Of a DNA stretch of 64,000 nt, positions 34,675 to 42,133 are shown piece by piece; within the stretch, counting starts at the first letter, position 1, and every line of letters starts with the position of its first letter. The translations under genes were made by a program, and so were the position numbers. Source of the DNA: Catenulispora sp. EB89 (GTDB lineage Bacteria; Actinomycetota; Actinomycetes; Streptomycetales; Catenulisporaceae); NCBI RefSeq assembly GCF_041261445.1, contig NZ_JBGCCU010000001.1, positions 372,001-436,000 on the forward strand. The letters are read 5' to 3'. The notes beneath the pieces were generated by a model. The model was not told where the DNA came from. It did no database searches and saw only the letters and a list, made by a program, of their open reading frames with translations.

Positions 34675-35619
34675 ATGACCGAGAACGCGTCGCCTCCCGT
34701 CCTGACTCGCTACGGCTTCCTGGGCCCGGCGGGGACGTTTACCGAGGCGGCGCTTCTTCGCGTTCCCGGGGCCAGGGAGGCGGAGCGGGTTCCGTACGAG
34801 TCCGTCCCGGCCGCGCTGGACGCGGTGCGGCGCGGCGAGGTGGCGGGCGCGGTCGTCGCGTTCGAGAACTCGGTGGAGGGCGCGGTCCCGGCGACCCTCG
34901 ACGACCTGTCCACCGAGGAACCGCCGCTGCACATCGTGCGGGAGATCCTGCTGCCGGTGGAGTTCGCGCTCATGGGGCGGCCGGACACGGCGCTCGCCGA
35001 CATCAAGACGGTGTCGAGCCATCCGCACGCCTATCCGCAGTGCCGCCGCTGGCTGGCCGAGAACCTGCCGGACGCGCGCTGGGTCGCGGCGTCGTCCAAC
35101 GCGGACGCGGCGCGGCTGGTCTCCGAAGGCGTGCACGACGCCGCCCTGGCGGGGTCCTTCGCGGCGCCGTTCTACCGGCTCACACTGCTCGCGGAGAACA
35201 TCCACGACGTCAACGGGGCGGTCACCCGCTTCGTGATGGTGGTGCCGCCCGGCGCGCCGCCGGCCCGGACCGGCGCGGACAAGACGTCCCTCGCGGTGGT
35301 GCTGCGGGACAACCACCCCGGCGCGCTTCTTGAGATCCTTGAGGAGTTCGCGGTCCGGGGCGTGGACCTGATGCGCATCGAGTCCCGGCCCACGCGGTCG
35401 AAGCTGGGGACCTACTGGTTCTCCATCGACTGCGAGGGGCACCTCGACGACGCGCGGGTCGGGGAGGTGCTGACCGGCCTGCGGCGGGTCGCCGCCGAGG
35501 TCCGGTACCTCGGCAGCTACCCGCGCGCGGACGGGCTCGCCGCCGAGGTCCGCAGGGGGACCTCCGACGAGGACTTCCGCGAGGCCGCCGAGTGGTTGGC
35601 CGGCCTCAGGAGCCGATGA
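34675..35619 (+). CDS. pheA: prephenate dehydratase
   Basis: A 314-residue monofunctional prephenate dehydratase, which converts prephenate to phenylpyruvate in phenylalanine synthesis. The catalytic domain begins RYGFLGPAGTFTEAALL and includes FENSVEGAVPATLDDL, SSHPHAYPQCRRWL and NGAVTRFVMV (Thr-Arg-Phe motif). The C-terminal ACT domain (about 205-285) carries NHPGALLEILEEFAVRGVDL and the phenylalanine-binding ESRPTRSKLG, so feedback inhibition is expected. ATG 34675 follows TAGGCT by 7 nt, suggesting leaderless mRNA. Its 3' end overlaps the convergent J-domain-like gene by 14 bp. Confidence 0.96.
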   Translation: MTENASPPVLTRYGFLGPAGTFTEAALLRVPGAREAERVPYESVPAALDAVRRGEVAGAVVAFENSVEGAVPATLDDLSTEEPPLHIVREILLPVEFALMGRPDTALADIKTVSSHPHAYPQCRRWLAENLPDARWVAASSNADAARLVSEGVHDAALAGSFAAPFYRLTLLAENIHDVNGAVTRFVMVVPPGAPPARTGADKTSLAVVLRDNHPGALLEILEEFAVRGVDLMRIESRPTRSKLGTYWFSIDCEGHLDDARVGEVLTGLRRVAAEVRYLGSYPRADGLAAEVRRGTSDEDFREAAEWLAGLRSR

Positions 35620-36436
35620 GCGCGTTCAGCAGGGCCTCCCGCTCGGCGATCGCCGTGTAGAGCTGCTCGGAGATCGAGCGCAGCGCGGTCAGCGAGTCGT
35701 ACTGGTACGCCGCGAGCACATCCGCCATGGGGTTCTCCATCAGCGTCTGCCGCTCCAGCGCCAGCTCCGCCTGCTTCGCGCGCAGCCAGATCAGCCGGCC
35801 GCGCAGCCACATCTCGCGCTGCGGATTGTCCTTCGCCGGGCCCGAGGACGTCAGCGACCACTCCTCACTGAGCTTCTGCAGCCCGGGCAGGTCGTCCTTC
35901 TCGTAGGCGGCGTTCACGCGGGTGATGAAGGCGTGCCGGCGCGCGATCTCCGTCGGGTCCTGGACGAGGTCCGGGTGGGACCGGCGGGCCAGTTCCCGGT
36001 AGAGGCGCTGTGCGGTCTTGCTGGGCCGCACCGGCGTGTCCGGGTCCGGCTTCGGGGCCGCGGGCTCCTCGCGGGGCCTGCGGGGCGTCTCGGACTGCTC
36101 TGAGCCTTCCTCCTCGTCGTCGAGCAGGCCGGCGTTCGCCGCGGCGAACAGCATCGGGTCTTCGCCGTCCACGCGGGCCCGGGCCTCCACCGCACGGCGG
36201 ATGGCTTCGGGGTCGCCGGTCATGGCGGCTTCGGTCTCGGCGGTGAGCGCGTCCAGTTCGTCCAGCCGGCCGTACAACGGGCCCAGTTGGATCTGGTGCA
36301 GCCGGGTGAACTGGTCCAACTCGGCACGCAGCGACTCGACGGCCACCTGCGTGTCGAGCAGGGCCGTCTCGGCCACCACGACGGCGTCTTCCAGATTCTG
36401 GAACAACGGCTCACTCATTGCCTGGGCAGTCTCCAC
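35606..36436 (-). CDS. J-domain-like protein of unknown function
   Basis: A 276-residue protein. The N-terminal 75 residues form predicted coiled coil (VVAETALLDTQVAVESLRAE). An acidic, disordered stretch (LLDDEEEGSEQSETPRRPRE) follows. Residues about 140-190 resemble a J domain: RLYRELARRSHPDLVQDPTE with the HPD tripeptide, then RRHAFITRVNAAYEKDD. The C-terminal 80 residues are helical (REMWLRGRLIWLRAKQAELA). It may recruit DnaK to a specific client. GTG 36436 has TGAGGA upstream; an ATG 6 codons later is also possible. It converges on pheA. Confidence 0.75.
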   Translation of the reverse strand: METAQAMSEPLFQNLEDAVVVAETALLDTQVAVESLRAELDQFTRLHQIQLGPLYGRLDELDALTAETEAAMTGDPEAIRRAVEARARVDGEDPMLFAAANAGLLDDEEEGSEQSETPRRPREEPAAPKPDPDTPVRPSKTAQRLYRELARRSHPDLVQDPTEIARRHAFITRVNAAYEKDDLPGLQKLSEEWSLTSSGPAKDNPQREMWLRGRLIWLRAKQAELALERQTLMENPMADVLAAYQYDSLTALRSISEQLYTAIAEREALLNALIGS

Positions 36437-36535
36437 GGTTGGTCCTCACAGATTTACTCAGGGCACTGCGGCAGAGAGGGTACAGGAGCGACAAGGGGTG
36501 ACGACTCCGTCTTCGGGCGTACTGTGGTGCGCAGG

Positions 36536-37300
36536 ATGATCGACCTTAACGCAGATCTGGGCGAAGGCTTCGGCCGTTGGCGGCTCGGAGACGATGACGC
36601 CCTGCTGGAGCTGGTCACCAGCGCCAACGTCGCCTGCGGCTTCCACGCCGGCGATCCCTCCACCATGCGCCGGGTCTGTGCGGCGGCCATCGGCCGCGGC
36701 GTACGGGTCGGTGCCCAGGTCGGCTACCGTGACCTGGCCGGCTTCGGCCGCCGCGACATCGAGTACGACCCCCACGAGCTGGCTGACGATGTGCTCTTTC
36801 AGATCGGTGCCCTGGACGCCTTCGCCAAAGCAGCCGGCGACCGGGTGCGCTACGTGAAGCCGCACGGGGCTCTCTACAACCGTATCGTGCACGACGCGGT
36901 CCAAGCCGAGGCAGTCGTCCGCGCAGTGGTGGCATTCTCCTCCGCCTACGACGTCCAGATCCCGGTCCTGGGCCTTCCCGGCTCAGTATTCCTGGAACTG
37001 GCATCCACCGCAGGCCTTCCGACCGTAGCGGAAGCCTTCGCCGACCGCGCCTACACGCCCCAGGCGACCCTGGTCCCCCGCTCGACCCCGAATTCGGTCC
37101 TGACGGACCCGGACGAAGTAGCGGGCCGCGCGGTGGAGATGGCCGTGTCCGGAACCGTGGCGGCGATCGACGGAACGATAGTGAACGTGGCGGCGCGATC
37201 TTTGTGCGTGCACGGGGACTCGCCATCCGCGGTCGCGCTGGCGTCCGCGGTGCGAGACGGATTGCGGTCGGTGGGGGTCGAGGTCGCCGCGTTCACGTGA
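36536..37300 (+). CDS. pxpA: 5-oxoprolinase subunit A (LamB/YcsF family)
   Basis: A 254-residue LamB/YcsF protein. It begins MIDLNADLGEGFGRWRLGDD and contains SANVACGFHAGDPSTMRR, GAQVGYRDLAGFGRR and VKPHGALYNR, all family hallmarks. In characterised bacteria PxpA works with PxpB and PxpC to hydrolyse 5-oxoproline (pyroglutamate) to glutamate. No pxpB or pxpC is found beside it, so the partners are elsewhere or it acts alone. The start is ATG 36536; a GTG 12 nt upstream is in frame. A TACTGT box lies 10 nt before the ATG. It is divergent from the J-domain-like gene. Confidence 0.94.
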   Translation: MIDLNADLGEGFGRWRLGDDDALLELVTSANVACGFHAGDPSTMRRVCAAAIGRGVRVGAQVGYRDLAGFGRRDIEYDPHELADDVLFQIGALDAFAKAAGDRVRYVKPHGALYNRIVHDAVQAEAVVRAVVAFSSAYDVQIPVLGLPGSVFLELASTAGLPTVAEAFADRAYTPQATLVPRSTPNSVLTDPDEVAGRAVEMAVSGTVAAIDGTIVNVAARSLCVHGDSPSAVALASAVRDGLRSVGVEVAAFT

Positions 37301-37405
37301 GTGCGGCGGGTTTATTTGAGGTTCGGCGGCCGACTTGCCACGCACAAGATCGATTCACTGCGTACGAGGACTGAATTCGCCGCTGCCTTGATGGGTCCAG
37401 CTTCG

Positions 37406-37470
37406 GCCGACCATCCGGCGACGGGGGGATATCCCGTGATCCGGCCGGGATCCGCATCCGGATGGTCGGC
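37406..37470. terminator. branched hairpin between convergent genes
   Basis: Perfect 13-bp outer arms GCCGACCATCCGG (37406-37418) and CCGGATGGTCGGC (37458-37470). Inside are two smaller palindromes, GGGATATCCC and GATCCGGCCGGGATC, so the RNA could form a three-way junction in either direction. It probably serves pxpA and the repeat-protein gene as a bidirectional terminator. Confidence 0.65.
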
Positions 37471-37479
37471 GACTGGGGG

Positions 37480-37496
37480 CTGACGCGAGGCGTCAG
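37480..37496 (-). other. small hairpin overlapping the repeat-protein stop codon
   Basis: CTGACGC/GCGTCAG arms around GAG; it spans the stop codon of the minus-strand gene ending at 37493. Confidence 0.4.
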
Positions 37497-39124
37497 GTCG
37501 CCGTGCCGGACTGACCGCGCGGCGGGTTCATGTACGCACCGAGTGTGGCTCTGGCGATTGAGGATTGCGCACGGGAGAGAAAGCGCGAGCCGGGGCCCGA
37601 ATCCTTCTCGGAGTCGGCATCGGGTTTGGGCTGGGGCTGAGGGCTCGAGTCGGTTCGCTGGCGCGGGACACGGGGCGGGATCTGCGGGCGGTCCGGATTC
37701 GGCACGGCGATATCGCCTGCGAGTGCGGATACCTCGACGGACGCGGCAGCCGGGACCTGCTGCGCTTCGCTGGCGGGCGCAACGAAAGCCGGCACCTTTG
37801 CCGGGCCGGCGTCAGCTGGTGTCGGGTTGCCAACTGTGGCTGGCGGGGCCGGGTTCGCGCCGGCGCGTGCTACGAAGGCTGGCACCTTCGCCGGGCCGGG
37901 ATCAGTCGGTGTCAGGATGGCGGCTGTGGCCGGGTTCGCACCGGCGGGCGCTTCGAAAGCTGGCACCTTCGCCGGGCCGGTGTCAACCGGTGTCGGGTTG
38001 CCAACTGTGGCTGGCGGCGCCGGGTTCGCGCCGGCGCGCGCGACGAAAGCTGGCACCTTCGACGGACCGGGATCAGCTGGTGTCGGGGCGGCGACTGGGG
38101 CCGGCGGGGCCGGGTTCGCACCGGCGCGCGCTTCGAAAGCCAGCTTGTTGGTTGGACTGGGATCAGCCGGTGTCGGGTTGCCAGCTGTGGCTGCCGCGGC
38201 CGGGTTCGTGCCGGCGGCCGTGATGAAAGCCGGCACCGCAGGACTGGGATCTGCCAGCGCTGTGTTGGCTACTCCGGCCGGCGGGGCACCGGCAGACAGC
38301 GCGGCAGGATCGGCCGTGGTCTCGGCGGCAGTGTGGTGCGGGGCGGTCGGCGCTGTGCCGTCCCCGGAACGGGTATCAGGCGCGGGCACTCTCGTCGGGG
38401 CGGAGGCAGTGTCGCCGGCGGTGCCGTCCGGGGCGCTTGATGCTGAGGCGTCTGCGGAGCCGGTGCCGGGCGTTTCCGTGTGCGCCGAGGCTGTGTCGGC
38501 GGCGGTGTTGCTCGGGGCGCTTGATGCTGTGCCGTTTCCGGAGCGGGTGCCGGGCGTGGGTGCTTTGGTCGCAGCAGTGGCGGTACCGGTATCGGCGTCT
38601 GTGTCCGAGCTCGGCCCGGGCTCAATGCCAGGTGCCAGCATTTCCGTCGAGGCTGCGCCGGTGTCGGCGTCCGTACCCGAGCTCAGCGCGTCCTCCTCGA
38701 CGATGCTGAGCAGCAGCTCCGGGGTCGGTCGCAGGGTGTCGGGGTGGATCCAGCCCTGCTTGACGGCTTCTTGTTGGCAGCCGGTGCGGGAGCGGCCGTG
38801 GGCCAGGGAGATGGTCTTCCAGCTCTCGCCGGCTCGGACGCGGCGGAGGAGGTCGGTGCGTTCCTCGTCGGTCCAGCGGGTGCCGTGTTTGGGCCACTGG
38901 GCTTTGCGGCGGGCGGTTTCGGGGTTGGGTTGTTTGGCGAACCAGGTGATGGAGCGGAGTTGGCCCTGGGCTGCCACGTAGACGACGTCGCCCTGGTGGT
39001 GGAAGACGAGTTGGTCGTCGTGGAACTCCACGCCGTCGGCGGGGATCATCAGTTGGGCGCCCGGGGTGGTTTCGGGGCCGGCTATGAGTTCCGCGCGGAG
39101 CCAGGGTTGGGTGTAGGTGGTCAT
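37493..39124 (-). CDS. Myb-like DNA-binding protein with long Ala/Pro repeat region
   Basis: A 543-residue protein of unknown function. The N-terminal 65 residues look like a compact beta domain (PADGVEFHDDQLVFHHQGDV then VYVAAQGQLRSITWF). Residues about 80-130 form a Myb/SANT-like helix-turn-helix: HGTRWTDEERTDLLRRVRAG, ESWKTISLAHGRSRTGC. From about 150 on, the protein is low complexity: degenerate 26-28-residue Ser/Thr/Gly units, then five to six copies of a 30-residue unit (PAKVPAFVARAGANPAPPAT core), then a basic end. AGAGGGGG precedes ATG 39124. A perfect palindrome lies about 90 bp upstream. No family name can be given with confidence. Confidence 0.75.
   Translation of the reverse strand: MTTYTQPWLRAELIAGPETTPGAQLMIPADGVEFHDDQLVFHHQGDVVYVAAQGQLRSITWFAKQPNPETARRKAQWPKHGTRWTDEERTDLLRRVRAGESWKTISLAHGRSRTGCQQEAVKQGWIHPDTLRPTPELLLSIVEEDALSSGTDADTGAASTEMLAPGIEPGPSSDTDADTGTATAATKAPTPGTRSGNGTASSAPSNTAADTASAHTETPGTGSADASASSAPDGTAGDTASAPTRVPAPDTRSGDGTAPTAPHHTAAETTADPAALSAGAPPAGVANTALADPSPAVPAFITAAGTNPAAAATAGNPTPADPSPTNKLAFEARAGANPAPPAPVAAPTPADPGPSKVPAFVARAGANPAPPATVGNPTPVDTGPAKVPAFEAPAGANPATAAILTPTDPGPAKVPAFVARAGANPAPPATVGNPTPADAGPAKVPAFVAPASEAQQVPAAASVEVSALAGDIAVPNPDRPQIPPRVPRQRTDSSPQPQPKPDADSEKDSGPGSRFLSRAQSSIARATLGAYMNPPRGQSGTAT
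37775..38265 (-). repeat. in-frame tandem repeats, about 90 bp per unit
   Basis: Five to six copies encoding variants of KVPAFVARAGANPAPPATVG followed by NPTPADPG. The repeat is also clear in the DNA (for example GCTGGCACCTTCG recurs). One unit lacks three residues. Slippage or recombination may change copy number. Confidence 0.8.
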
Positions 39125-39211
39125 TGTTCCCCCTCTGTGGTGGTTTGGTACTTGTTTCACCAGGGTGGCAGAGGGGTGTGACAGGTTATAGGGCGTTTTG
39201 GGTGATGCGGG

Positions 39212-39225
39212 ATAAGACGTCTTAT
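39212..39225. promoter_or_regulatory. perfect 14-bp AT-rich palindrome
   Basis: ATAAGACGTCTTAT, between the LapA-like gene (stop codon at 39227) and the start of the repeat-protein gene (39124). It could be an operator of the repeat-protein gene, whose promoter would lie to its left, or a terminator loop. Confidence 0.4.
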
Positions 39226-39226
39226 A

Positions 39227-39505
39227 TTACCGCTCGTGCTTCTCGCGCTTCTTGGCTCGGGTGCGGGTCAGCAGGAGGCTGGTCAGCATGCCGCCTAGGA
39301 AGGTGCCCGCCAGGGTCAGCCACATGGGGCTGGTCACCGTCACCACCCAGAAGGTGATGCTGGCTTTGTGGGTGTTGGCCAGGATGAACCAGATCGCCAC
39401 CACGGCGATGACGATGCCGCCGATCATGCGGGAGCGCTGGGCCTTGTCGGCCGCGGTGCGCGGTGCTTGCGGGGCCGGTGGGGGCTGCGGCGCTTCGGTC
39501 GTCAT
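39227..39505 (-). CDS. LapA-domain (DUF1049) membrane protein
   Basis: A 92-residue protein with two probable transmembrane helices (MIGGIVIAVVAIWFILANTH and MWLTLAGTFLGGMLTSLLLT) separated by KASITFWVVTVTSP, and a basic C-terminus (RTRAKKREKHER). This is the LapA/DUF1049 layout; in proteobacteria LapA works in lipopolysaccharide assembly, which cannot apply here, so the role is unknown. The N-terminal 25 residues are Pro/Ala-rich. ATG 39505 is preceded by AAGGGGG. The frame continues far upstream through shadow sequence. Confidence 0.8.
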   Translation of the reverse strand: MTTEAPQPPPAPQAPRTAADKAQRSRMIGGIVIAVVAIWFILANTHKASITFWVVTVTSPMWLTLAGTFLGGMLTSLLLTRTRAKKREKHER

Positions 39506-39591
39506 GTCCGACCCCCTTACCGGGGGCGGGCGTCGGGAACCGTGCGTTGCCCCGAACAGGGGACACGGGGCAGGGGGCAGCGCGGGCGTTG

Positions 39592-40161
39592 TCAGCGGCC
39601 GTTGAGGGAGAAGACCACCGAGCCGAATGCCACCTCGTCGCCGGGGTGGACGGCGGTGGGTGCGGTGATGCGCCAGCCGTTGACCCGAGTGCCGTTGGTG
39701 GAGCCCAGGTCGACCAGGAACCAGCCGGTCGGGGAGCGGCGGAACTCGGCGTGGTAGCGGGACACCGTGGTGTCGAACAGCTGGAGGTCGCATTCGGGCA
39801 TGCGGCCGATGCGCAGGATGCCCTGGGGGCCGCCGGGCAGGGACAGGCGCGGCAGGGAGGGGCCGCGCCAGGCCGCCTTGACCTTGAAGCGGAAGTGCGC
39901 GACGGCCGACACCGCGTTCAGTACGCGCTGGCCGAAGCCCGGGTCCTGGGCCGGGATCGGCAGGTCGGAGACGAGCTGGGTCAGCTCGGTGTGCGACCGC
40001 ACCGCCAGGGCCTGGTCGATGCGCCGGGCGAACGTGTCGCCGGAGAGCCGGCCGGCCTCGGCGCCGGCGGCCAGAGCCTCGATGGCGTCGTCGCGCTCGG
40101 CATCAGATGGCCGGTGGTCCGGTGGCTGCCACGCCCCGTTCCCGAACGAAGGACCTCCCAT
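39592..40161 (-). CDS. DUF1707 and FHA domain protein
   Basis: A 189-residue protein. Residues about 18-70 match the SHOCT-like DUF1707 domain (SDAERDDAIEALAAGAEAGR, LSGDTFARRIDQALAVRSHT). Residues about 110-189 form an FHA phosphothreonine-binding domain: LRIGRMPECDLQLFDTTVSR, YHAEF, LVDLGSTNGTRVNG. The key Arg, Ser, His and Asn positions are intact. FHA proteins bind targets of Ser/Thr kinases; the receptor kinase at 25520 is one possible partner, by inference only. No clear Shine-Dalgarno is seen for ATG 40161. Confidence 0.9.
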   Translation of the reverse strand: MGGPSFGNGAWQPPDHRPSDAERDDAIEALAAGAEAGRLSGDTFARRIDQALAVRSHTELTQLVSDLPIPAQDPGFGQRVLNAVSAVAHFRFKVKAAWRGPSLPRLSLPGGPQGILRIGRMPECDLQLFDTTVSRYHAEFRRSPTGWFLVDLGSTNGTRVNGWRITAPTAVHPGDEVAFGSVVFSLNGR

Positions 40162-40228
40162 GCAAGCGATTGTCCAATGACGGCCGATCGGGTGTCCAGC
40201 AAGACGGTGCTGGTGCTCGAGCCCTGCG

Positions 40229-41509
40229 TTACCCCCGGGGGTCCGTCACCTGCCCGAAGAACACGATCTGGCCCGTCACGGTGTCCCGGATGAGGAAGAG
40301 GAAAGGCCGGTCGACGTGCATTTCCGTGGTCTGCACCGGAGCCGCGGCGGCGCCGGCCACCACTGTGACGCCCGAGGCCGCGGCCGCGGTGGTGCCGTCC
40401 TCGTCGACGGCGACGTGCGTCTTCTGCACGACCACGCCCACGTGCAGCGGCTCGGCCTTGGCGGGGATGCCGCTGAGGTCCGCAGAGTTCGGGTCGAACA
40501 CGGAGGTCATGCCCAGGCTCTTCAACGCCGATCCCAGATCGCGGCTGGTGTCGAAGCTGAACTTCGGCAGTTCGAGGTCCACCGGCGCCGGTGCGGCCGA
40601 GCCGGTCATCGCGGTGAGCTCGTCGGCCGTGAGCGACTTGCGGAAGGTGTCGAAGGAGCCGGCGGCCGGGAGCAGGATGCCCATCGCCAGGTGGTTCTGC
40701 TCATAGGGCAGTTCCGCGTACTGCCAGCCGCTGCCCTGCGCGTATGCGTAGCTGGTCTCGTTGCCCATCATCGAGACGTTGGCGGTGGTGCCGTTCACCA
40801 GCGTGAACGGTCTGTCCGCGGTCTCGCTCTTCTTGAAGGTGTCGGCCCACTTCGCCTTGAGGTACAGAGCATCGGTGAGCGCGAGCCGGGTGTCTCCGGA
40901 CATCGAGCCGGGGCCGAAGAGGTCCTTGATGAGTCCGTTCGTCTGATCCTCGACCGTTTTGTTGATCGTCTGGCGCGCGGCGTCGGGATCGGTGAAGTCG
41001 GTCTCGCGGATGCCGGCGTCGAAGGCCGAGGCCAGCGCCTGCAGATACGACGGCTGGATGGCGTATCCCTGCTGCGTCCACACGGTGTCGTACTGCTGGA
41101 GGTCCGCCTTGTCGGCGAGCTCGCGCTGCACGGTCGCCGAGTCCAGGGCGCCGAGCGCGTTCGCGAACTGGTCGGGGGACATCGTGGTGTGCAAGGTCCT
41201 GGCCATCTGGGCCTCGGTCTGCCCCTTGGCGCCGGGCATCAGCATGGTCAGCACGGTGGCCAGGCTGGTCGGCGAGATCATGACGTTCCCCTCGCCGCCG
41301 TCGGCGACGGAGTGGAAGATGTCGACGCCGAACGCGTTCACGCTGGCCGAGGCGGCGGTCAGGTCGCCCTGCCCGACGGTCGCCCGCGCGGCGTCCGTGC
41401 GCACCAGCGAACCGCTTCCCTTTCCCTGCGCGGTGCCGCCGGAGGACGAGCACGCCGTCAGAGCGGCGAGGGACGCGGCGGCGATCGCGGCTATCTGCTT
41501 GCGTGGCAT
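40229..41509 (-). CDS. serpin, lipoprotein
   Basis: A 426-residue serine protease inhibitor (serpin). The N-terminus is a lipoprotein signal with lipobox LTAC (Cys20), so it is anchored on the outer face of the membrane. The serpin core is recognisable (GNVMISPTSLATVLTMLMPG, TDALYLKAKWADTF, YEQNHLAMGILLP, RPFLFLIRDTVTGQIVFFG). The reactive-loop hinge at residues 370-379 reads EDGTTAAAAS, the pattern of inhibitory serpins. The loop then runs through small residues (VTVVAGAAAAPVQTT), so the target may be an elastase- or subtilisin-like protease. Bacterial serpins are uncommon. It is divergent from an acidic protein gene. Confidence 0.93.
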   Translation of the reverse strand: MPRKQIAAIAAASLAALTACSSSGGTAQGKGSGSLVRTDAARATVGQGDLTAASASVNAFGVDIFHSVADGGEGNVMISPTSLATVLTMLMPGAKGQTEAQMARTLHTTMSPDQFANALGALDSATVQRELADKADLQQYDTVWTQQGYAIQPSYLQALASAFDAGIRETDFTDPDAARQTINKTVEDQTNGLIKDLFGPGSMSGDTRLALTDALYLKAKWADTFKKSETADRPFTLVNGTTANVSMMGNETSYAYAQGSGWQYAELPYEQNHLAMGILLPAAGSFDTFRKSLTADELTAMTGSAAPAPVDLELPKFSFDTSRDLGSALKSLGMTSVFDPNSADLSGIPAKAEPLHVGVVVQKTHVAVDEDGTTAAAASGVTVVAGAAAAPVQTTEMHVDRPFLFLIRDTVTGQIVFFGQVTDPRG

Positions 41510-41589
41510 GCGGATTGGACGCGGGCCGGGCCGGTTCGGTTTCGTCCCGATGGGGGTGACCGTGTCCGGGGTCGATCGTTGAAACGTTC

Positions 41590-42129
41590 ATGAACGCGAT
41601 GACCGTGCCCCCGATGGCTCCCCCGGCGATGCCCCAGAACCAGGATCAGGAAGTACCCGAGGAAGTCGTTGACATCCCGCAGCAGCAGGACGCCGAACAG
41701 TCGGCGCGGAGCGCTGAGGAGGTGCCTGCGGAAGTCGCCGCCGAGACGGAGCCCGGGACCGATCCTGAGACGGATCCCGAGACGGAGCCGGCCGGCGAGG
41801 TCGGCGACGTCGTCGAGGAAAAGGGCGAGAAGGAAGAGAAAGAGGACAAGGACGAGAAGAAGGCGGCGGCCAAGCCGAAGCGCAAGAGCGCCCCGCGCAA
41901 GGCCGCCGGCGCCTCCAAGTCCCTCGTGGTCCTCAAGGAGGGCCGCGTCCAGTACGCCGACGCGGACGCGGTCGTCGTGGTGGACCTCGACGAGGCCGCC
42001 TCCCCCGACACCGACGTGCACGACGTCCTGGACCGCCTCACCGAGCTGCGCGAGGCGGCCGAGTCGCCGGCCAAGGCGGACGCGGTCAGGGCCCTGACAG
42101 ACCTGATCCAGGAGAAGGCGCTCGGCTAG
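41590..42129 (+). CDS. acidic/lysine-rich protein of unknown function
   Basis: A 179-residue protein. The first 70 residues are strongly acidic with Glu/Pro/Thr-Asp runs (ETEPGTDPETDPETEPAGE), followed by a charged EKGEKEEKEDKDEKKAAAK segment and a basic KPKRKSAPRKAAGASK patch. The last 75 residues look folded (SLVVLKEGRVQYADADAVVV then VDLDEAASPDTDVHDVLDRL, LTDLIQEKALG). It may be an actinobacterial protein with a conserved C-terminal domain; I do not recognise the family. ATG 41590 is used; an ATG 3 codons later is possible. It lies 80 bp from the divergent serpin and 4 bp from the convergent nitroreductase stop codon. Confidence 0.65.
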   Translation: MNAMTVPPMAPPAMPQNQDQEVPEEVVDIPQQQDAEQSARSAEEVPAEVAAETEPGTDPETDPETEPAGEVGDVVEEKGEKEEKEDKDEKKAAAKPKRKSAPRKAAGASKSLVVLKEGRVQYADADAVVVVDLDEAASPDTDVHDVLDRLTELREAAESPAKADAVRALTDLIQEKALG

Positions 42130-42133
42130 CCGC

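Noticed and set aside
37775-38265. possible CRISPR-like array
   Set aside because: Units are in frame, degenerate and without spacers; they encode protein repeats.
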